Positions 55,822 to 64,000 of a stretch of DNA of 64,000 bases are shown piece after piece. The stretch is from Erwinia sp. S63 (GTDB taxonomy: Bacteria; Pseudomonadota; Gammaproteobacteria; Enterobacterales; Enterobacteriaceae): NCBI RefSeq assembly GCF_016625195.1, contig NZ_JACVUP010000004.1:248001-312000 (forward strand). Reading direction: 5' to 3'. The notes below the pieces were generated by a model. It was given only the letters and a program-made list of their open reading frames with translations, did no database searches and was not told the origin of the DNA. Numbering within the stretch: the first letter of the stretch is position 1; each line of letters starts with the position of its first letter. The translations under genes and the position numbers were made by a program.

Positions 55822-56832
55822 ATGACGCTCAATATTGGGGTAATCGGCACTGGCACAATTGGCCGCGAACACATTCGTCGTTGCAGTCAGGTACTGCAAA
55901 ATGCTCGTGTTGTCGCACTGAATGATATCAACCGTATTAACTGCCAACAGATCGTGGTCGATCTCGGACTCAAAGCCGAGATCTATGACAATGCACATGA
56001 CCTGATCAATGCTCCTGATGTACAGGCGATTCTGGTGACATCATGGGGTCCAACGCATGAAGAGTTTGTACTGGCCGCCATCAAAGCAGGGAAAGCGGTT
56101 TTTTGTGAAAAACCGCTGGCTGTGACAGCGCAGGGTTGTATGAATATCGTGGAGGCGGAAATCGCGGGCGGCAAAAAACGCGTGCAGGTTGGCTTTATGC
56201 GCCCGTACGATAGCGGCTACCGTGCATTGAAAAGCGTCATTGAAAGCGGAGACATTGGCGAGCCTTTAATGCTGCACTGCGCGCATCGTAATCCGGAAGT
56301 CGGCGATGCCTACACCACGGACATGGCGATTACCGATACGCTGATCCATGAACTGGATGTTCTGCGCTGGTTGCTGAAAGACGATTACGTCAGTGCTCAG
56401 GTGATTTATCCGCGTAAAACTCGTAAAGCCTCATCCCATCTAAAAGACCCACAGATAGTGCTGCTGGAAACGGCGAAAGGTGTGCGTATTGACGTCGAAA
56501 TTTTCGTCAACTGTGCTTATGGCTATGACATACAGTGTGAAGTGGTGGGTGAAACCGGGATTGCGAGCTTACCTGAGCCGATGTCCGTTCAGACGCGCAG
56601 TGCGGCTAAACTCTCCACGGGAATTCTGACCGACTGGAAGAAGCGCTTCATCGATGCCTACGATGTGGAATTGCAGGATTTCATTAACAATGTGCTGTCT
56701 GACAACATGACTGGCCCATCTGCCTGGGATGGTTATGCTGCGGCGGTTGCTGCCGATGCTTGTGTTGCTGCACAGAATAACGGTGAAATTGTGCCGATTA
56801 CTATGCCACCACGCCCTGCGTTTTATCAATGA
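55822..56832 (+). CDS. Gfo/Idh/MocA-family dehydrogenase, IolG-like inositol 2-dehydrogenase
   Basis: This 336-residue NAD(P)-dependent oxidoreductase begins with the Rossmann [16 protein letters not shown] and has the catalytic EKPLAVT (about 93-99) and the inositol-dehydrogenase-like [19 protein letters not shown]. It probably oxidises myo- or chiro-inositol to its ketone. AGGA is 8 nt before 55822, 33 nt after the preceding gene. The rest of the inositol pathway (iolB, C, D, E) is not in the window. Confidence 0.8.
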   Translation: MTLNIGVIGTGTIGREHIRRCSQVLQNARVVALNDINRINCQQIVVDLGLKAEIYDNAHDLINAPDVQAILVTSWGPTHEEFVLAAIKAGKAVFCEKPLAVTAQGCMNIVEAEIAGGKKRVQVGFMRPYDSGYRALKSVIESGDIGEPLMLHCAHRNPEVGDAYTTDMAITDTLIHELDVLRWLLKDDYVSAQVIYPRKTRKASSHLKDPQIVLLETAKGVRIDVEIFVNCAYGYDIQCEVVGETGIASLPEPMSVQTRSAAKLSTGILTDWKKRFIDAYDVELQDFINNVLSDNMTGPSAWDGYAAAVAADACVAAQNNGEIVPITMPPRPAFYQ

Positions 56833-56837
56833 CGGAA

Positions 56838-56864
56838 ACACGGGCGCACCAAGTGCGCCCGTGT
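56838..56864. terminator. Hairpin after the inositol cluster
   Basis: ACACGGGCGCAC/GTGCGCCCGTGT (12-bp arms, 3-nt loop) lies 6 nt past the stop. No U-run follows, so this is a strong hairpin of probable but not certain terminator function. Confidence 0.6.
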
Positions 56865-57123
56865 CAGTAGCCAGCGTCAGCAAGTGTGCTTGATTTATCG
56901 TTGGAGATTCACCGCTAAGTGCTGTATAAATATTCAGTTCATTTAAAACGAGATGGCTTGTTTTGCCTTCTAAAAGGGTTACTTTTTTCAGACTTAGATT
57001 GAATGTTGCCCACATTTAAATGTCGAAATTTCAGGAAAGGTTGAGTTTTTACTTGGAGGAGGCATCATGTTGAAACGGTTGATGCCCGTTAACGGTTTAA
57101 ACTTTATGAAGTCAGGAGATCAT

Positions 57124-57318
57124 ATGCCAAAATTTCTGGAGCGTTTTCTCAGCATGCCGGGGCGATTGATGCAATCAATCAACCAGCAGGATATTGAGCA
57201 GTCAAATGACAGCAAAATTATCACTGATGCGAACGGTAATGCCTGGTTAAATATGAGTAATCCGCAGGTCCGCGATTCCATGCAGGCTCGCATGAAGGAA
57301 TTGGCCGCGAAACGTTAA
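57124..57318 (+). CDS. 64-residue protein of unknown function
   Basis: Begins MPKFLERFLSMPGRLMQSIN and ends NPQVRDSMQARMKELAAKR, with a KIITDANGNAWLN centre. No signal peptide, TM or known domain. AGGAG lies upstream of the ATG at 57124; an earlier in-frame start at 57067 would add 19 residues. It is 9 nt ahead of the 262-residue membrane protein and probably forms one unit with it. No function can be given. Confidence 0.6.
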   Translation: MPKFLERFLSMPGRLMQSINQQDIEQSNDSKIITDANGNAWLNMSNPQVRDSMQARMKELAAKR

Positions 57319-57327
57319 GGATTAACG

Positions 57328-58116
57328 ATGGGTCCGTTGGTGATTATGGTGGTATTGGTCTGTGGCTTTTGGTTTACAGAAAATCATTATCAATCACGCA
57401 TACGCCAGGCCAGAACTAATGGCTGGACATCGTACTTTTATGTTGCCATGCATGGTTGCAAGTTTGTCATTCAGGGATTTTGCCTGATTCTGTTCATCTA
57501 CCTGTTTTTACTCATTGTTAGTCTCATTATTTCAATCCCCCATCTGTTTGTGTCCACCTATGGCATCAAAGACTTCTATTCGTGGTTAACGAACAAAACG
57601 GCTCTCTCATATCCACTGTTTTTCATTCTCTCTTTGTGTGCAGGGTGTTTTATCGCCTGGAGGGCAGGTGATGCCGCACAAAAATCATTGCGTGACGAAC
57701 GCGTCCGTCAGGCCGCCTATCGTGAAATGGCAGCCCTGGATGCGATTGAATCCCTGCTGGTTCAGGCTATTGATGAGGACATGTTGATTTTCGTTACGCT
57801 TAAATCACGCAAGGTCTACATTGGTTATGTCGCCGCACCCCGTATAGAGCACAGTCTCACCCAGCACCTGTCTATCATCCCTTGTATCAGTGGCTACCGG
57901 GATAAGGACACGTTGTATTATCACGAACAACATCGTTATTACGAACTCTATCTGAAGAAGGGGATTACGGCGGACTCAAAGGGATTGAACCTGCAACATT
58001 TCCGGCATGTGATACCAATGAATGAGGTTGAAGCCATTTCGTTATTTGATACCAGCACTTACCAATGTTTCGATGAATTCATCAACAACAAGTCTGAACA
58101 CGCCACCAGCGAGTGA
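57328..58116 (+). CDS. 262-residue membrane protein of unknown function
   Basis: N-terminal TM (about 1-16), two TM segments near 50-72 and 93-109 and a C-terminal cytoplasmic domain (about 125-262). That domain carries a compact beta-rich repeat-like region (LIFVTLKSRKVYIGYVAAPRIEH and FRHVIPMNEVEAISLFD), possibly an Sm/SH3-like fold. AAGGA stands 8 nt before the ATG, 9 nt after the preceding gene, so they look co-transcribed. I do not recognise the family. Confidence 0.65.
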   Translation: MGPLVIMVVLVCGFWFTENHYQSRIRQARTNGWTSYFYVAMHGCKFVIQGFCLILFIYLFLLIVSLIISIPHLFVSTYGIKDFYSWLTNKTALSYPLFFILSLCAGCFIAWRAGDAAQKSLRDERVRQAAYREMAALDAIESLLVQAIDEDMLIFVTLKSRKVYIGYVAAPRIEHSLTQHLSIIPCISGYRDKDTLYYHEQHRYYELYLKKGITADSKGLNLQHFRHVIPMNEVEAISLFDTSTYQCFDEFINNKSEHATSE

Positions 58117-58229
58117 CGCTGTCACCCTAAGCTGACACTCACCGCACCACGACCTGCTGCCGTTGCCTCTCCCTCACGCCGCTTTCCGTGTAATATCGCC
58201 GGCTTTGATGTTTGCAGGGATTTTACAAA

Positions 58230-59468
58230 ATGACGGATTTAACCTTGAGCCGTCGCCAACCCTCTGTTTGGTGGGGCGCGATGATTATCTGCGGCACGGT
58301 GGTGGGGGCGGGTATGTTCACATTGCCGATTGTGATGGCCGGTGCATGGTTTGGTTGGGCGCTGCTGCTGTTATTGGTGACGTGGGGTGCGATGTTGCTA
58401 TCAGGTTTGCTGTTTATGCGCACCAGCCTGCATTACCCACAGGGATCCGGTTACGATACCTTAACCAAAGATCTGCTGGGTAGAGGTTGGGCAACGCTCA
58501 ACGGTCTGAGCATTCTGTTTGTGCTGGGCATCCTGACCTATGCTTACATCTCCGCCAGCGGTCCGGTGTATCAGCACTCGCTCAACCTGGCGGGGTTGCC
58601 GCTCTCAACCGCCGGTGCGAAAATCACGCTAACGCTCTGCGTTGCCGCCGTGGTGTGGCTCGGTACCACTGGCGTGAGTCGTTTAATGACCTTCTGCGTA
58701 CTGGCGAAAATTCTGCTGCTGATCCTGTTATTTGGCGGTTTGCTGACGCAGGTCAGTTTGCCTTCGTTGATCAGCGCGGCGCCAGTTGGAGAAAGCTATT
58801 GGCCTTATGCTCTCGGTGTATTGCCGTTTTGTCTGGCGTCTTTTGGTTATCACGGCAACATCACCGGGCTGGTGAGTTATTACGATGGTAACAAACGGTC
58901 AATCACACAAGCGCTGGTGCTTGGCACTTTAATGTCGCTCGCTCTCTATCTGTTCTGGTTGACCAGCACAATGGGTAATGTGCCGAGGGCCGCATTCCCA
59001 GGAATCGTACAGCAGGGCGGTGATATCGCCGCGCTGATGGCTGCGTTGAGCAATCATCTGCACGTCAGCGTACTGGCATTGATGATGTCCATCTTTTCGC
59101 ATTTCGCAGTGATTGCGTCCTTTCTCGGGGTTACAGCCGGTCTGTTTGACTTCATCGCCGATCGTTTAGGCTGGGGCAATTCTCCTGCTGCACGTCTGAA
59201 AACCGCCTGCCTGACCTTTCTGCCACCGTTAATGGCGTCATTACTCTGGCCACATGGCTTTGTCGCCGCGATTGGATTTGCAGGGCTGTTTGCAACGCTT
59301 TGGGCCGTATTTATCCCGGCAATGCTGGCATGGAAAGCACAACAGCGTTTTACCGGGATGCCGCGTTGCACGCTCCCGATTGTGTTGGTGATGATATTCG
59401 GTGTGCTGAATATCGTCGCCTGGTTACTGAGCTGGTTGGGTTGGCTGCCCACCTTCGGTGGCGCTTGA
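58230..59468 (+). CDS. Aromatic amino acid permease, Mtr/TnaB type (tryptophan)
   Basis: This 412-residue, 11-TM HAAAP-family permease has GGTVVGAG-like GTVVGAGMFTLPIVMAGAW, TKDLLGRGW, TYAYISASG and LPFCLASFGYHGNI, all close to E. coli Mtr. It takes up tryptophan (or indole-linked aromatic amino acids) by H+ symport. The likely ATG at 58230 has AGGGA about 11 nt upstream. It converges with fecE with a 1-bp gap and no room for a terminator. Confidence 0.8.
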   Translation: MTDLTLSRRQPSVWWGAMIICGTVVGAGMFTLPIVMAGAWFGWALLLLLVTWGAMLLSGLLFMRTSLHYPQGSGYDTLTKDLLGRGWATLNGLSILFVLGILTYAYISASGPVYQHSLNLAGLPLSTAGAKITLTLCVAAVVWLGTTGVSRLMTFCVLAKILLLILLFGGLLTQVSLPSLISAAPVGESYWPYALGVLPFCLASFGYHGNITGLVSYYDGNKRSITQALVLGTLMSLALYLFWLTSTMGNVPRAAFPGIVQQGGDIAALMAALSNHLHVSVLALMMSIFSHFAVIASFLGVTAGLFDFIADRLGWGNSPAARLKTACLTFLPPLMASLLWPHGFVAAIGFAGLFATLWAVFIPAMLAWKAQQRFTGMPRCTLPIVLVMIFGVLNIVAWLLSWLGWLPTFGGA

Positions 59469-59469
59469 T

Positions 59470-60243
59470 TTAAGCATCGTGAAATAAACAGAGTGGTGCG
59501 CCGCACAATGGGTCGGCCACCACGCTGGCTTCGACCTGAAAAACCTCGCGTAAGACCGGCGGCGTCAATACTTCTGTCGGTGTGCCTTGAGTCACCAACT
59601 GCCCCTGCTTCAGTAACACCAGGTGATCGCAATAGCGGCCGGCCTGGTTAAGGTCATGCAGCACGGTAATAACGGTTTTACCCTGTGCTTTGAGTTCACC
59701 CATCAATTTCATCAGCTCAACCTGATGATTGATGTCTAACCAGGTGGTGGGTTCATCGAGTAAAACCAGCGGCGTATCTTGCGCCAGCAACATAGCAAGA
59801 AAGACCCGCTGGCGTTGGCCTCCTGATAATGCGGTGACACGTTGACGCGCCAGGTCACCGATATCCATCCGCTCCATCGCATGCTGAACCTGCATTTTGT
59901 CGCTGGCTGACAGGCGGCCCCAGAAGGGCAGCCACGGACTGCGTCCATATCCCACCAGCTCTTCAACGCTGATGCCTTCGGGTGTCAAATGCTGCTGCGG
60001 CAACAACGCCAGATGTCGTGCCAGTTGACGAGAAGTCAGAGACGTCAAAGCTTGCTGTTCAATGCGTATTTCGCCTTGCTGCGGGATAAGTAATCGGGCA
60101 AAACTTTTCAGCAACGTCGATTTGCCACAGCCGTTGGGACCGAGCAACGCGCTAATCTGTCCTGTCGGTAGCGCAAGATTCAAATGGTGAAGGATGCGTT
60201 TGTTGCCATAACCGATACAGAGATCGTGAGTTGAGAGTTGCAT
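59470..60243 (-). CDS. fecE: Ferric citrate ABC transporter ATPase FecE
   Basis: This 257-residue FecCD-type ATPase has Walker A GPNGCGKSTLLK (about 34-45), signature LSGGQRQRVFLAMLLAQD and Walker B VLLDEPTTWLDI, followed by the H-loop TVLHDLNQA. It energises import of iron citrate across the inner membrane. It abuts fecD with no gap and is the last gene of fecBCDE. Confidence 0.92.
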   Translation of the reverse strand: MQLSTHDLCIGYGNKRILHHLNLALPTGQISALLGPNGCGKSTLLKSFARLLIPQQGEIRIEQQALTSLTSRQLARHLALLPQQHLTPEGISVEELVGYGRSPWLPFWGRLSASDKMQVQHAMERMDIGDLARQRVTALSGGQRQRVFLAMLLAQDTPLVLLDEPTTWLDINHQVELMKLMGELKAQGKTVITVLHDLNQAGRYCDHLVLLKQGQLVTQGTPTEVLTPPVLREVFQVEASVVADPLCGAPLCLFHDA

Positions 60244-61200
60244 TTAGCGCATCCTAATCAGTAACCAGAAAAAGCAGGGAGCACCGAGTAGTGCTGTAAT
60301 CACACCTGCAGGCAGTTCCATCGGGGGGGCAATAGTGCGTGCGAATAAATCAGCGAATACCAGCAGCAATGCACCGCCAACAGCCGCCAGCGGCAGTAAG
60401 TGGCGATGGCGTCCGCCAACCCAATGACGCATCACATGGGGTACCACCAGGCTGATAAAGCCGATTGGCCCACAGATCGCCACGCCGATCGCCGCCAGCG
60501 CCACGGCGATGATGAAAGCCCAACGCTGAACGGACGCCAGGCCAACGCCGAGGGTGGCGGCGCGTTCATCGCCGAGGGCCAGCAGATCAAGATCGCGCGT
60601 AAAACGCAGGCTGCCCAGCAGCAACAGTGGGATAGGCAATGCCAGCGTAACCATCGACCAGTCACGTCCCCACAAGCTGCCAGTCAGCCAAAGCAGCGCC
60701 ATGTTGACATCCTGCGGGCGCGATAACATCAGGTAATCCGTCAAACTCGCCCAGCAAGCAGCCAGCGCGATGCCAACCACCGCCAGACGTAAAGGTGTCG
60801 AGAAATTCACCAGCATGCGTAATATCAGTAACGCCAGACATCCACCGCCGAAGGCAAACAGGGGCAGCAAGAAGCCAGGAAGCGCAGGGAAGAGCAGCAG
60901 TGCTGACAGCGTAGCCAGGCTCGCGGCATGGTTGACGCCGAGAATGTCCGGTGAAGCCAGGGGATTGCGAATGATGCCCTGTACCAGAACACCGGAAACG
61001 GCCAGCGCTGCTCCCACCAAAACCGCCAGCACCAGGCGCGGCAAACGATATTCGAACACGGCATAGTGGGCATCGCCAGCGGAATGCCATGATTGCCAAA
61101 ACACCGTCCAGCTCATGCCTTGCACGCCGAGTTTCAAACTGAACAGCGCGGCGACTATCATCCCCGCCAACAGTAAACAGAACACTAAGCGTGCACTCAT
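60244..61200 (-). CDS. fecD: Ferric citrate ABC transporter permease FecD
   Basis: This 318-residue FecCD-family permease with about 9-10 TM segments matches E. coli FecD in length, with GVLVQGIIRNPLASPDILGVNHAA and GPIGFISLVVPHVMRHWVG (coupling loop). Overlaps fecC by ATGA (61197-61200). Confidence 0.92.
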   Translation of the reverse strand: MSARLVFCLLLAGMIVAALFSLKLGVQGMSWTVFWQSWHSAGDAHYAVFEYRLPRLVLAVLVGAALAVSGVLVQGIIRNPLASPDILGVNHAASLATLSALLLFPALPGFLLPLFAFGGGCLALLILRMLVNFSTPLRLAVVGIALAACWASLTDYLMLSRPQDVNMALLWLTGSLWGRDWSMVTLALPIPLLLLGSLRFTRDLDLLALGDERAATLGVGLASVQRWAFIIAVALAAIGVAICGPIGFISLVVPHVMRHWVGGRHRHLLPLAAVGGALLLVFADLFARTIAPPMELPAGVITALLGAPCFFWLLIRMR

Positions 61201-62186
61201 GAATGGCGTCTCCGCGCCAGCCAGACAAATCCCGGCGCGCCAATCAATCCCAGCACCACGCCAGCGGGTATTTCACCGGGCCAGGCCAACCAGCGGGCGG
61301 CAATATCAGCCATTAATAAAATCAACGCGCCGAGGATCATCGACATCGGCAACATGATGCGTAAATCATGCCCAATCCACGCCCGCGCCAGATGAGGAAC
61401 CAACAACCCGATAAAGCCTAACGGCCCGGCTACACTCACACAGGCGCCCACCAGTATCAGCAGTGCCACGCTGAGGAGTCGTCGAAGGCGATACAAATTC
61501 ACCCCCAGCGCATGAGCAGCATCATCACCGATGCCGAGCAGATTGAGCGCACGAGCCTGTAATAAAATCAACGGCGTCAGGAAACCGACAAACGGCAGCA
61601 GTAACCAAACTTGTTGCCATCGCGCATGGGAAATACCGCCAGCCAGCCAGTAAAGAATGCCAAAGGCGTGATCTTCTGACAGCAGCAGCGTCACACGCGT
61701 TAACGCCATGCAAAACGCAGAAAGGGCTATGCCAGCAAGGATCAACCGCTGGCGGTCGGTGTGCTGATTGCTGCCTCGGCCTGCAGCACTGACGCACAGC
61801 CAGCTCAACCCACCCCCCGTAGCCGCGATGAACGAAAGCGGATAGCCCTGCAACGCAATCGGGCTAAATGCAGACGTCAGCGCAATCGCCAGGGCCGCAC
61901 CGCTGTTGATGCCAAGAATAGCCGGTGAGGCCAGCGGATTGTGGGTCAGCACCTGCAACAGCGCACCAGCCAACGCCAGACTGGCTCCCAGCATGATGGC
62001 CACCAGCGCACGCGGCAGGCGAAGGTTATAAACCAGGGCTTCCGCCACACTGTGCGCCTCTCCTGGCAGCAGTGCATGCCAGGCCGCCTGCGCGGATATC
62101 GGCAGTGCGGCAAAACTTATCAGGCTGAACCAAAACGCGGTGCCCAATGCCAGCAGGCTGATTAACCAGCGGTGAAATTGTGTCAT
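61197..62186 (-). CDS. fecC: Ferric citrate ABC transporter permease FecC
   Basis: This 329-residue FecCD-family permease has LAGALLQVLTHNPLASPAILG and GPLGFIGLLVPHLARAWIG. The length matches FecC (332 in E. coli). Overlaps fecB by ATGA (62183-62186) and fecD by ATGA. Confidence 0.92.
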   Translation of the reverse strand: MTQFHRWLISLLALGTAFWFSLISFAALPISAQAAWHALLPGEAHSVAEALVYNLRLPRALVAIMLGASLALAGALLQVLTHNPLASPAILGINSGAALAIALTSAFSPIALQGYPLSFIAATGGGLSWLCVSAAGRGSNQHTDRQRLILAGIALSAFCMALTRVTLLLSEDHAFGILYWLAGGISHARWQQVWLLLPFVGFLTPLILLQARALNLLGIGDDAAHALGVNLYRLRRLLSVALLILVGACVSVAGPLGFIGLLVPHLARAWIGHDLRIMLPMSMILGALILLMADIAARWLAWPGEIPAGVVLGLIGAPGFVWLARRRHS

Positions 62187-63070
62187 GGCGCAGTCAATAA
62201 CGTGACGGCGTCACTGGCAATTTTTTCCGCGGCAAACAATCCGCGTGCGCGCGCCCAGCTGTTGCTGTCCACTGCGCGGATATGATGCTGCTGTTCAGCT
62301 TTGATCAGGCTCCACAATGGATCTTGCTGCCATTTTTTCACGATACTTTCATCGCGATAGTGCGCCACCAGTAACCAATCAGGATTAATCGCTAGCAACT
62401 GCTCCAGGCTGAGCACGGTCATCGGCGTGTGATTGACAGGCTGTGGCACCTGAATTCCTAACGCCATTAACACGCCGCCGGTATAACTGGCTGAGGAGTG
62501 CAAAGTGAACTGGTTTTCACGTGAAGTGCCAAACAGCACCGAGGTATTTGGCGGTAATTTTGCGGCGGCGTCATGCATACGTTGCTGATGCAATGCCAGA
62601 CGCTGCTGCATTTCAGTATGTTTGCCAACCACATCGCCAATGATCGCGGCAGATTGCAGGTTTTCCACGTAGGTTTCATTACGCGACTGCAGCAATAAGA
62701 CCGGCGCGATGCGCTGCAGTGCGGCATAAATCGTGGCGTGGCGGCTGCTGTCGGCAATAATCAGATCAGGATGTAGGGCGCTAATGGCTTCCAGACTTGG
62801 CTGTCCCCGCAGGCCAACGGATTGCCAGGGTTGCAGCTGCTGACGGACTTCTGGCAGCAGACGCTGCGGATCGTTGTCATCAGCGATGCCCACCGGGCTC
62901 ACTGCCACTGCCGCGAGGGCATCCGCAAAGGATAACTCCAGTACCACAATGCGCTGCGGAACCTTATTAATGGTGAATGTTCCGTGCTGATCCTGCACCG
63001 TGACAGCGTGCGCGTTTAAAGCCGATGCGATGAAACATCCCATCATCAGCCAGCGAAATAATTGTTGCAT
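62183..63070 (-). CDS. fecB: Ferric citrate periplasmic binding protein FecB
   Basis: This 295-residue protein has a signal peptide (MQQLFRWLMMGCFIASALNA, cut after AHA), then VTVQDQHGTFTINKVPQRIVVL. The sections LELSFADALAAV, GIADDNDPQRLLPE, RNETYVENLQSAAIIG and LLVAHYRDESIVKKWQQDPLW strongly agree with E. coli FecB. GGAG 8 nt upstream fixes the start at 63070. A terminator separates it from fecA. Confidence 0.93.
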   Translation of the reverse strand: MQQLFRWLMMGCFIASALNAHAVTVQDQHGTFTINKVPQRIVVLELSFADALAAVAVSPVGIADDNDPQRLLPEVRQQLQPWQSVGLRGQPSLEAISALHPDLIIADSSRHATIYAALQRIAPVLLLQSRNETYVENLQSAAIIGDVVGKHTEMQQRLALHQQRMHDAAAKLPPNTSVLFGTSRENQFTLHSSASYTGGVLMALGIQVPQPVNHTPMTVLSLEQLLAINPDWLLVAHYRDESIVKKWQQDPLWSLIKAEQQHHIRAVDSNSWARARGLFAAEKIASDAVTLLTAP

Positions 63071-63093
63071 AGTGACATCTCCACAAAGCAAAA

Positions 63094-63122
63094 AACCGGG
63101 CTAGCCCAAGGGCTGCCCGGTT
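63094..63122 (-). terminator. Terminator-like hairpin between fecA and fecB
   Basis: Outer arms AACCGGGC/GCCCGGTT and inner AGCCC/GGGCT form a strong stem; on the minus strand it is followed by TTTTTTG, so a true rho-independent shape. It probably dampens fecBCDE relative to fecA, as described for E. coli fec mRNA. Confidence 0.82.
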
Positions 63123-63134
63123 ATAAATGGCTTA

Positions 63135-64000
63135 TCAGAACTTGAGTGAACCCTGCAAATAGAAGGTGCGCGGTTGTCCAGCGTACAGGCCTTTGTTGTT
63201 GTCATCATACGATCGAGTGAAATAGTCCTGATCGAATATATTTTTCACGCCAACGGCCAGATTGAGGTTGGCCATTTGTGGGCCGAAATCATAATTGGCA
63301 CGCGCTCCCCACAGCATAAAGCCGGGAATGCGGCCGGTGCTGCCATCAGCACTCTCCTGAACGGTATTGGCGTTATCAGCGAACTGGCTGGACTGGAAAT
63401 CACTGTTGAGGTTGAAGGTCCAGTTGCCCGGTTTGTAGTCAACGCCAAGCGTGCCTTTTTGACGCGGTGAGAACGGTACCTGATTACCATAGGTATCGCC
63501 TTTTTCACGGATTTCGGCATTCACGTAGGTGTAGCTGGCATAAACTGAGATGTTTTCCAGCGCAGGCGTCAGGGCGGAAAGGTCATAACGTACCTGCGAT
63601 TCCAGGCCGGTATGACGGGTTTTCCCGCGAGCAGTCACAGAATCGTCAGTCTGATTTGAGTCGTACTGATTGTTAAAGTTAATCAGGAACAAGCCCATTT
63701 CGGCCGTCAGCGCGCCGTCATCAAAGCGCGTACCGATCTCCCAGGTGCGTGCTTTCTCAGGTTCAACGCTGCCACTCTCTACGGCTTTACCAATCTGGCT
63801 GTATTGCACTGTACCGAAGGAGCCTTCGGTGTTGGCGTAGAGGTTCCAGCTGTCGGTGAGGTGATAAAGCACATTCAATGCAGGCAGTGGCGCGTTATAA
63901 CTGACGTCCTGCTGAGTGCCGCGAATGGCATTGCGTTGATAGGAGCTGATGTGCTCGAAACGCATCCCTGGCGTGATGGTCCAGTTGCCAATATCAATGC
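63135..64000 (-). CDS. fecA: TonB-dependent ferric citrate receptor FecA (C-terminal part)
   Basis: About 288 residues of the C-terminal beta-barrel are visible and the frame continues past the window edge (upstream residues IDIGNWTITPGMRFEH). Features: SYQRNAIRGTQQDVSYNAPL, LAVGVKNIFDQDYFTRSYDD and the end QPRTFYLQGSLKF with terminal Phe. It agrees with my memory of the FecA end. The N-terminal signalling domain, plug, and fecI/fecR would lie beyond the window. Confidence 0.9.
   Translation of the reverse strand, partial: IDIGNWTITPGMRFEHISSYQRNAIRGTQQDVSYNAPLPALNVLYHLTDSWNLYANTEGSFGTVQYSQIGKAVESGSVEPEKARTWEIGTRFDDGALTAEMGLFLINFNNQYDSNQTDDSVTARGKTRHTGLESQVRYDLSALTPALENISVYASYTYVNAEIREKGDTYGNQVPFSPRQKGTLGVDYKPGNWTFNLNSDFQSSQFADNANTVQESADGSTGRIPGFMLWGARANYDFGPQMANLNLAVGVKNIFDQDYFTRSYDDNNKGLYAGQPRTFYLQGSLKF

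Noticed and set aside
1-64000. CRISPR arrays, tRNA, rRNA or IS elements
   Set aside because: No regularly spaced direct repeats, cloverleaf-like sequences or transposase-like proteins were found by reading.

Overview
The window looks like chromosome from a plant- or environment-associated Enterobacterales member, most likely Erwiniaceae (Pantoea/Erwinia type). The reasons are near-enterobacterial versions of DigH, FecABCDE, GabTP, a PdxI-like reductase and the full arnBCADTEF lipid A modification operon, together with accessory functions typical of that family: large autotransporters, a dat-ddc diaminopropane pair and many LysR-controlled catabolic islands. The genus is an inference from recognisable proteins, not a database result. 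I saw no rRNA, tRNA, IS element, integrase or CRISPR array.

Layout. 1-5 kb: end of a DAO-type oxidoreductase, a soluble PAS-PAS chemoreceptor, an acid/sugar-acid MFS transporter with two GntR-type operators upstream, and a secreted SxxK serine hydrolase. 5-10.6 kb: a LysR regulator, a GDSL-esterase autotransporter and a lone tailspike-like beta-helix protein. 10.7-19.4 kb: an eight-gene minus-strand catabolic operon with a divergent LysR gene. It encodes a PDR/VanB-type reductase, cytosine-deaminase-like amidohydrolase, RidA, creatininase-family hydrolase, NMT1-like ABC importer and FAD oxidase, and looks like import and degradation of a nitrogen heterocycle. 19.6-22.5 kb: a HEPN/Abi-like gene, digH and a small acidic protein. 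22.5-26.9 kb: gabP and gabT with a divergent MocR/GabR-type regulator. 26.9-29.5 kb: a PdxI-like reductase with LysR, then a Tlde1-like (DUF2778) peptidoglycan-targeting effector overlapping a tiny two-TM protein.

29.8-36.3 kb: ddc and dat (1,3-diaminopropane synthesis), a prepilin peptidase, a LacI regulator divergent from a phytanoyl-CoA-dioxygenase-type enzyme, and a 71-residue gene. 36.8-44.2 kb: arnBCADTEF, which adds 4-amino-4-deoxy-L-arabinose to lipid A (polymyxin resistance). A plus-strand PmrA-box match precedes arnB, and a second match on the opposite strand faces the 71-residue gene. 44.3-46.9 kb: an FMN 2-hydroxyacid dehydrogenase and an MHS-family transporter. 47.5-53.0 kb: a 1849-residue autotransporter adhesin. 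53.4-56.8 kb: a compact inositol-type cluster (sugar MFS, IolI-like isomerase, IolG-like dehydrogenase). 57.1-58.1 kb: two unknown genes. 58.2-59.5 kb: an Mtr-type tryptophan permease. 59.5-64.0 kb: fecEDCB and the end of fecA (ferric citrate import) on the minus strand.

The best candidates for undescribed biology are the 10.7-18.3 kb operon, the Tlde1-like effector with its overlapping mini membrane protein, the non-phage tailspike-like protein, the 57-58 kb two-gene unit, and the PmrA-linked 71-residue protein. All gene starts and functions come from reading the sequence and from memory of the families; no searches were run.
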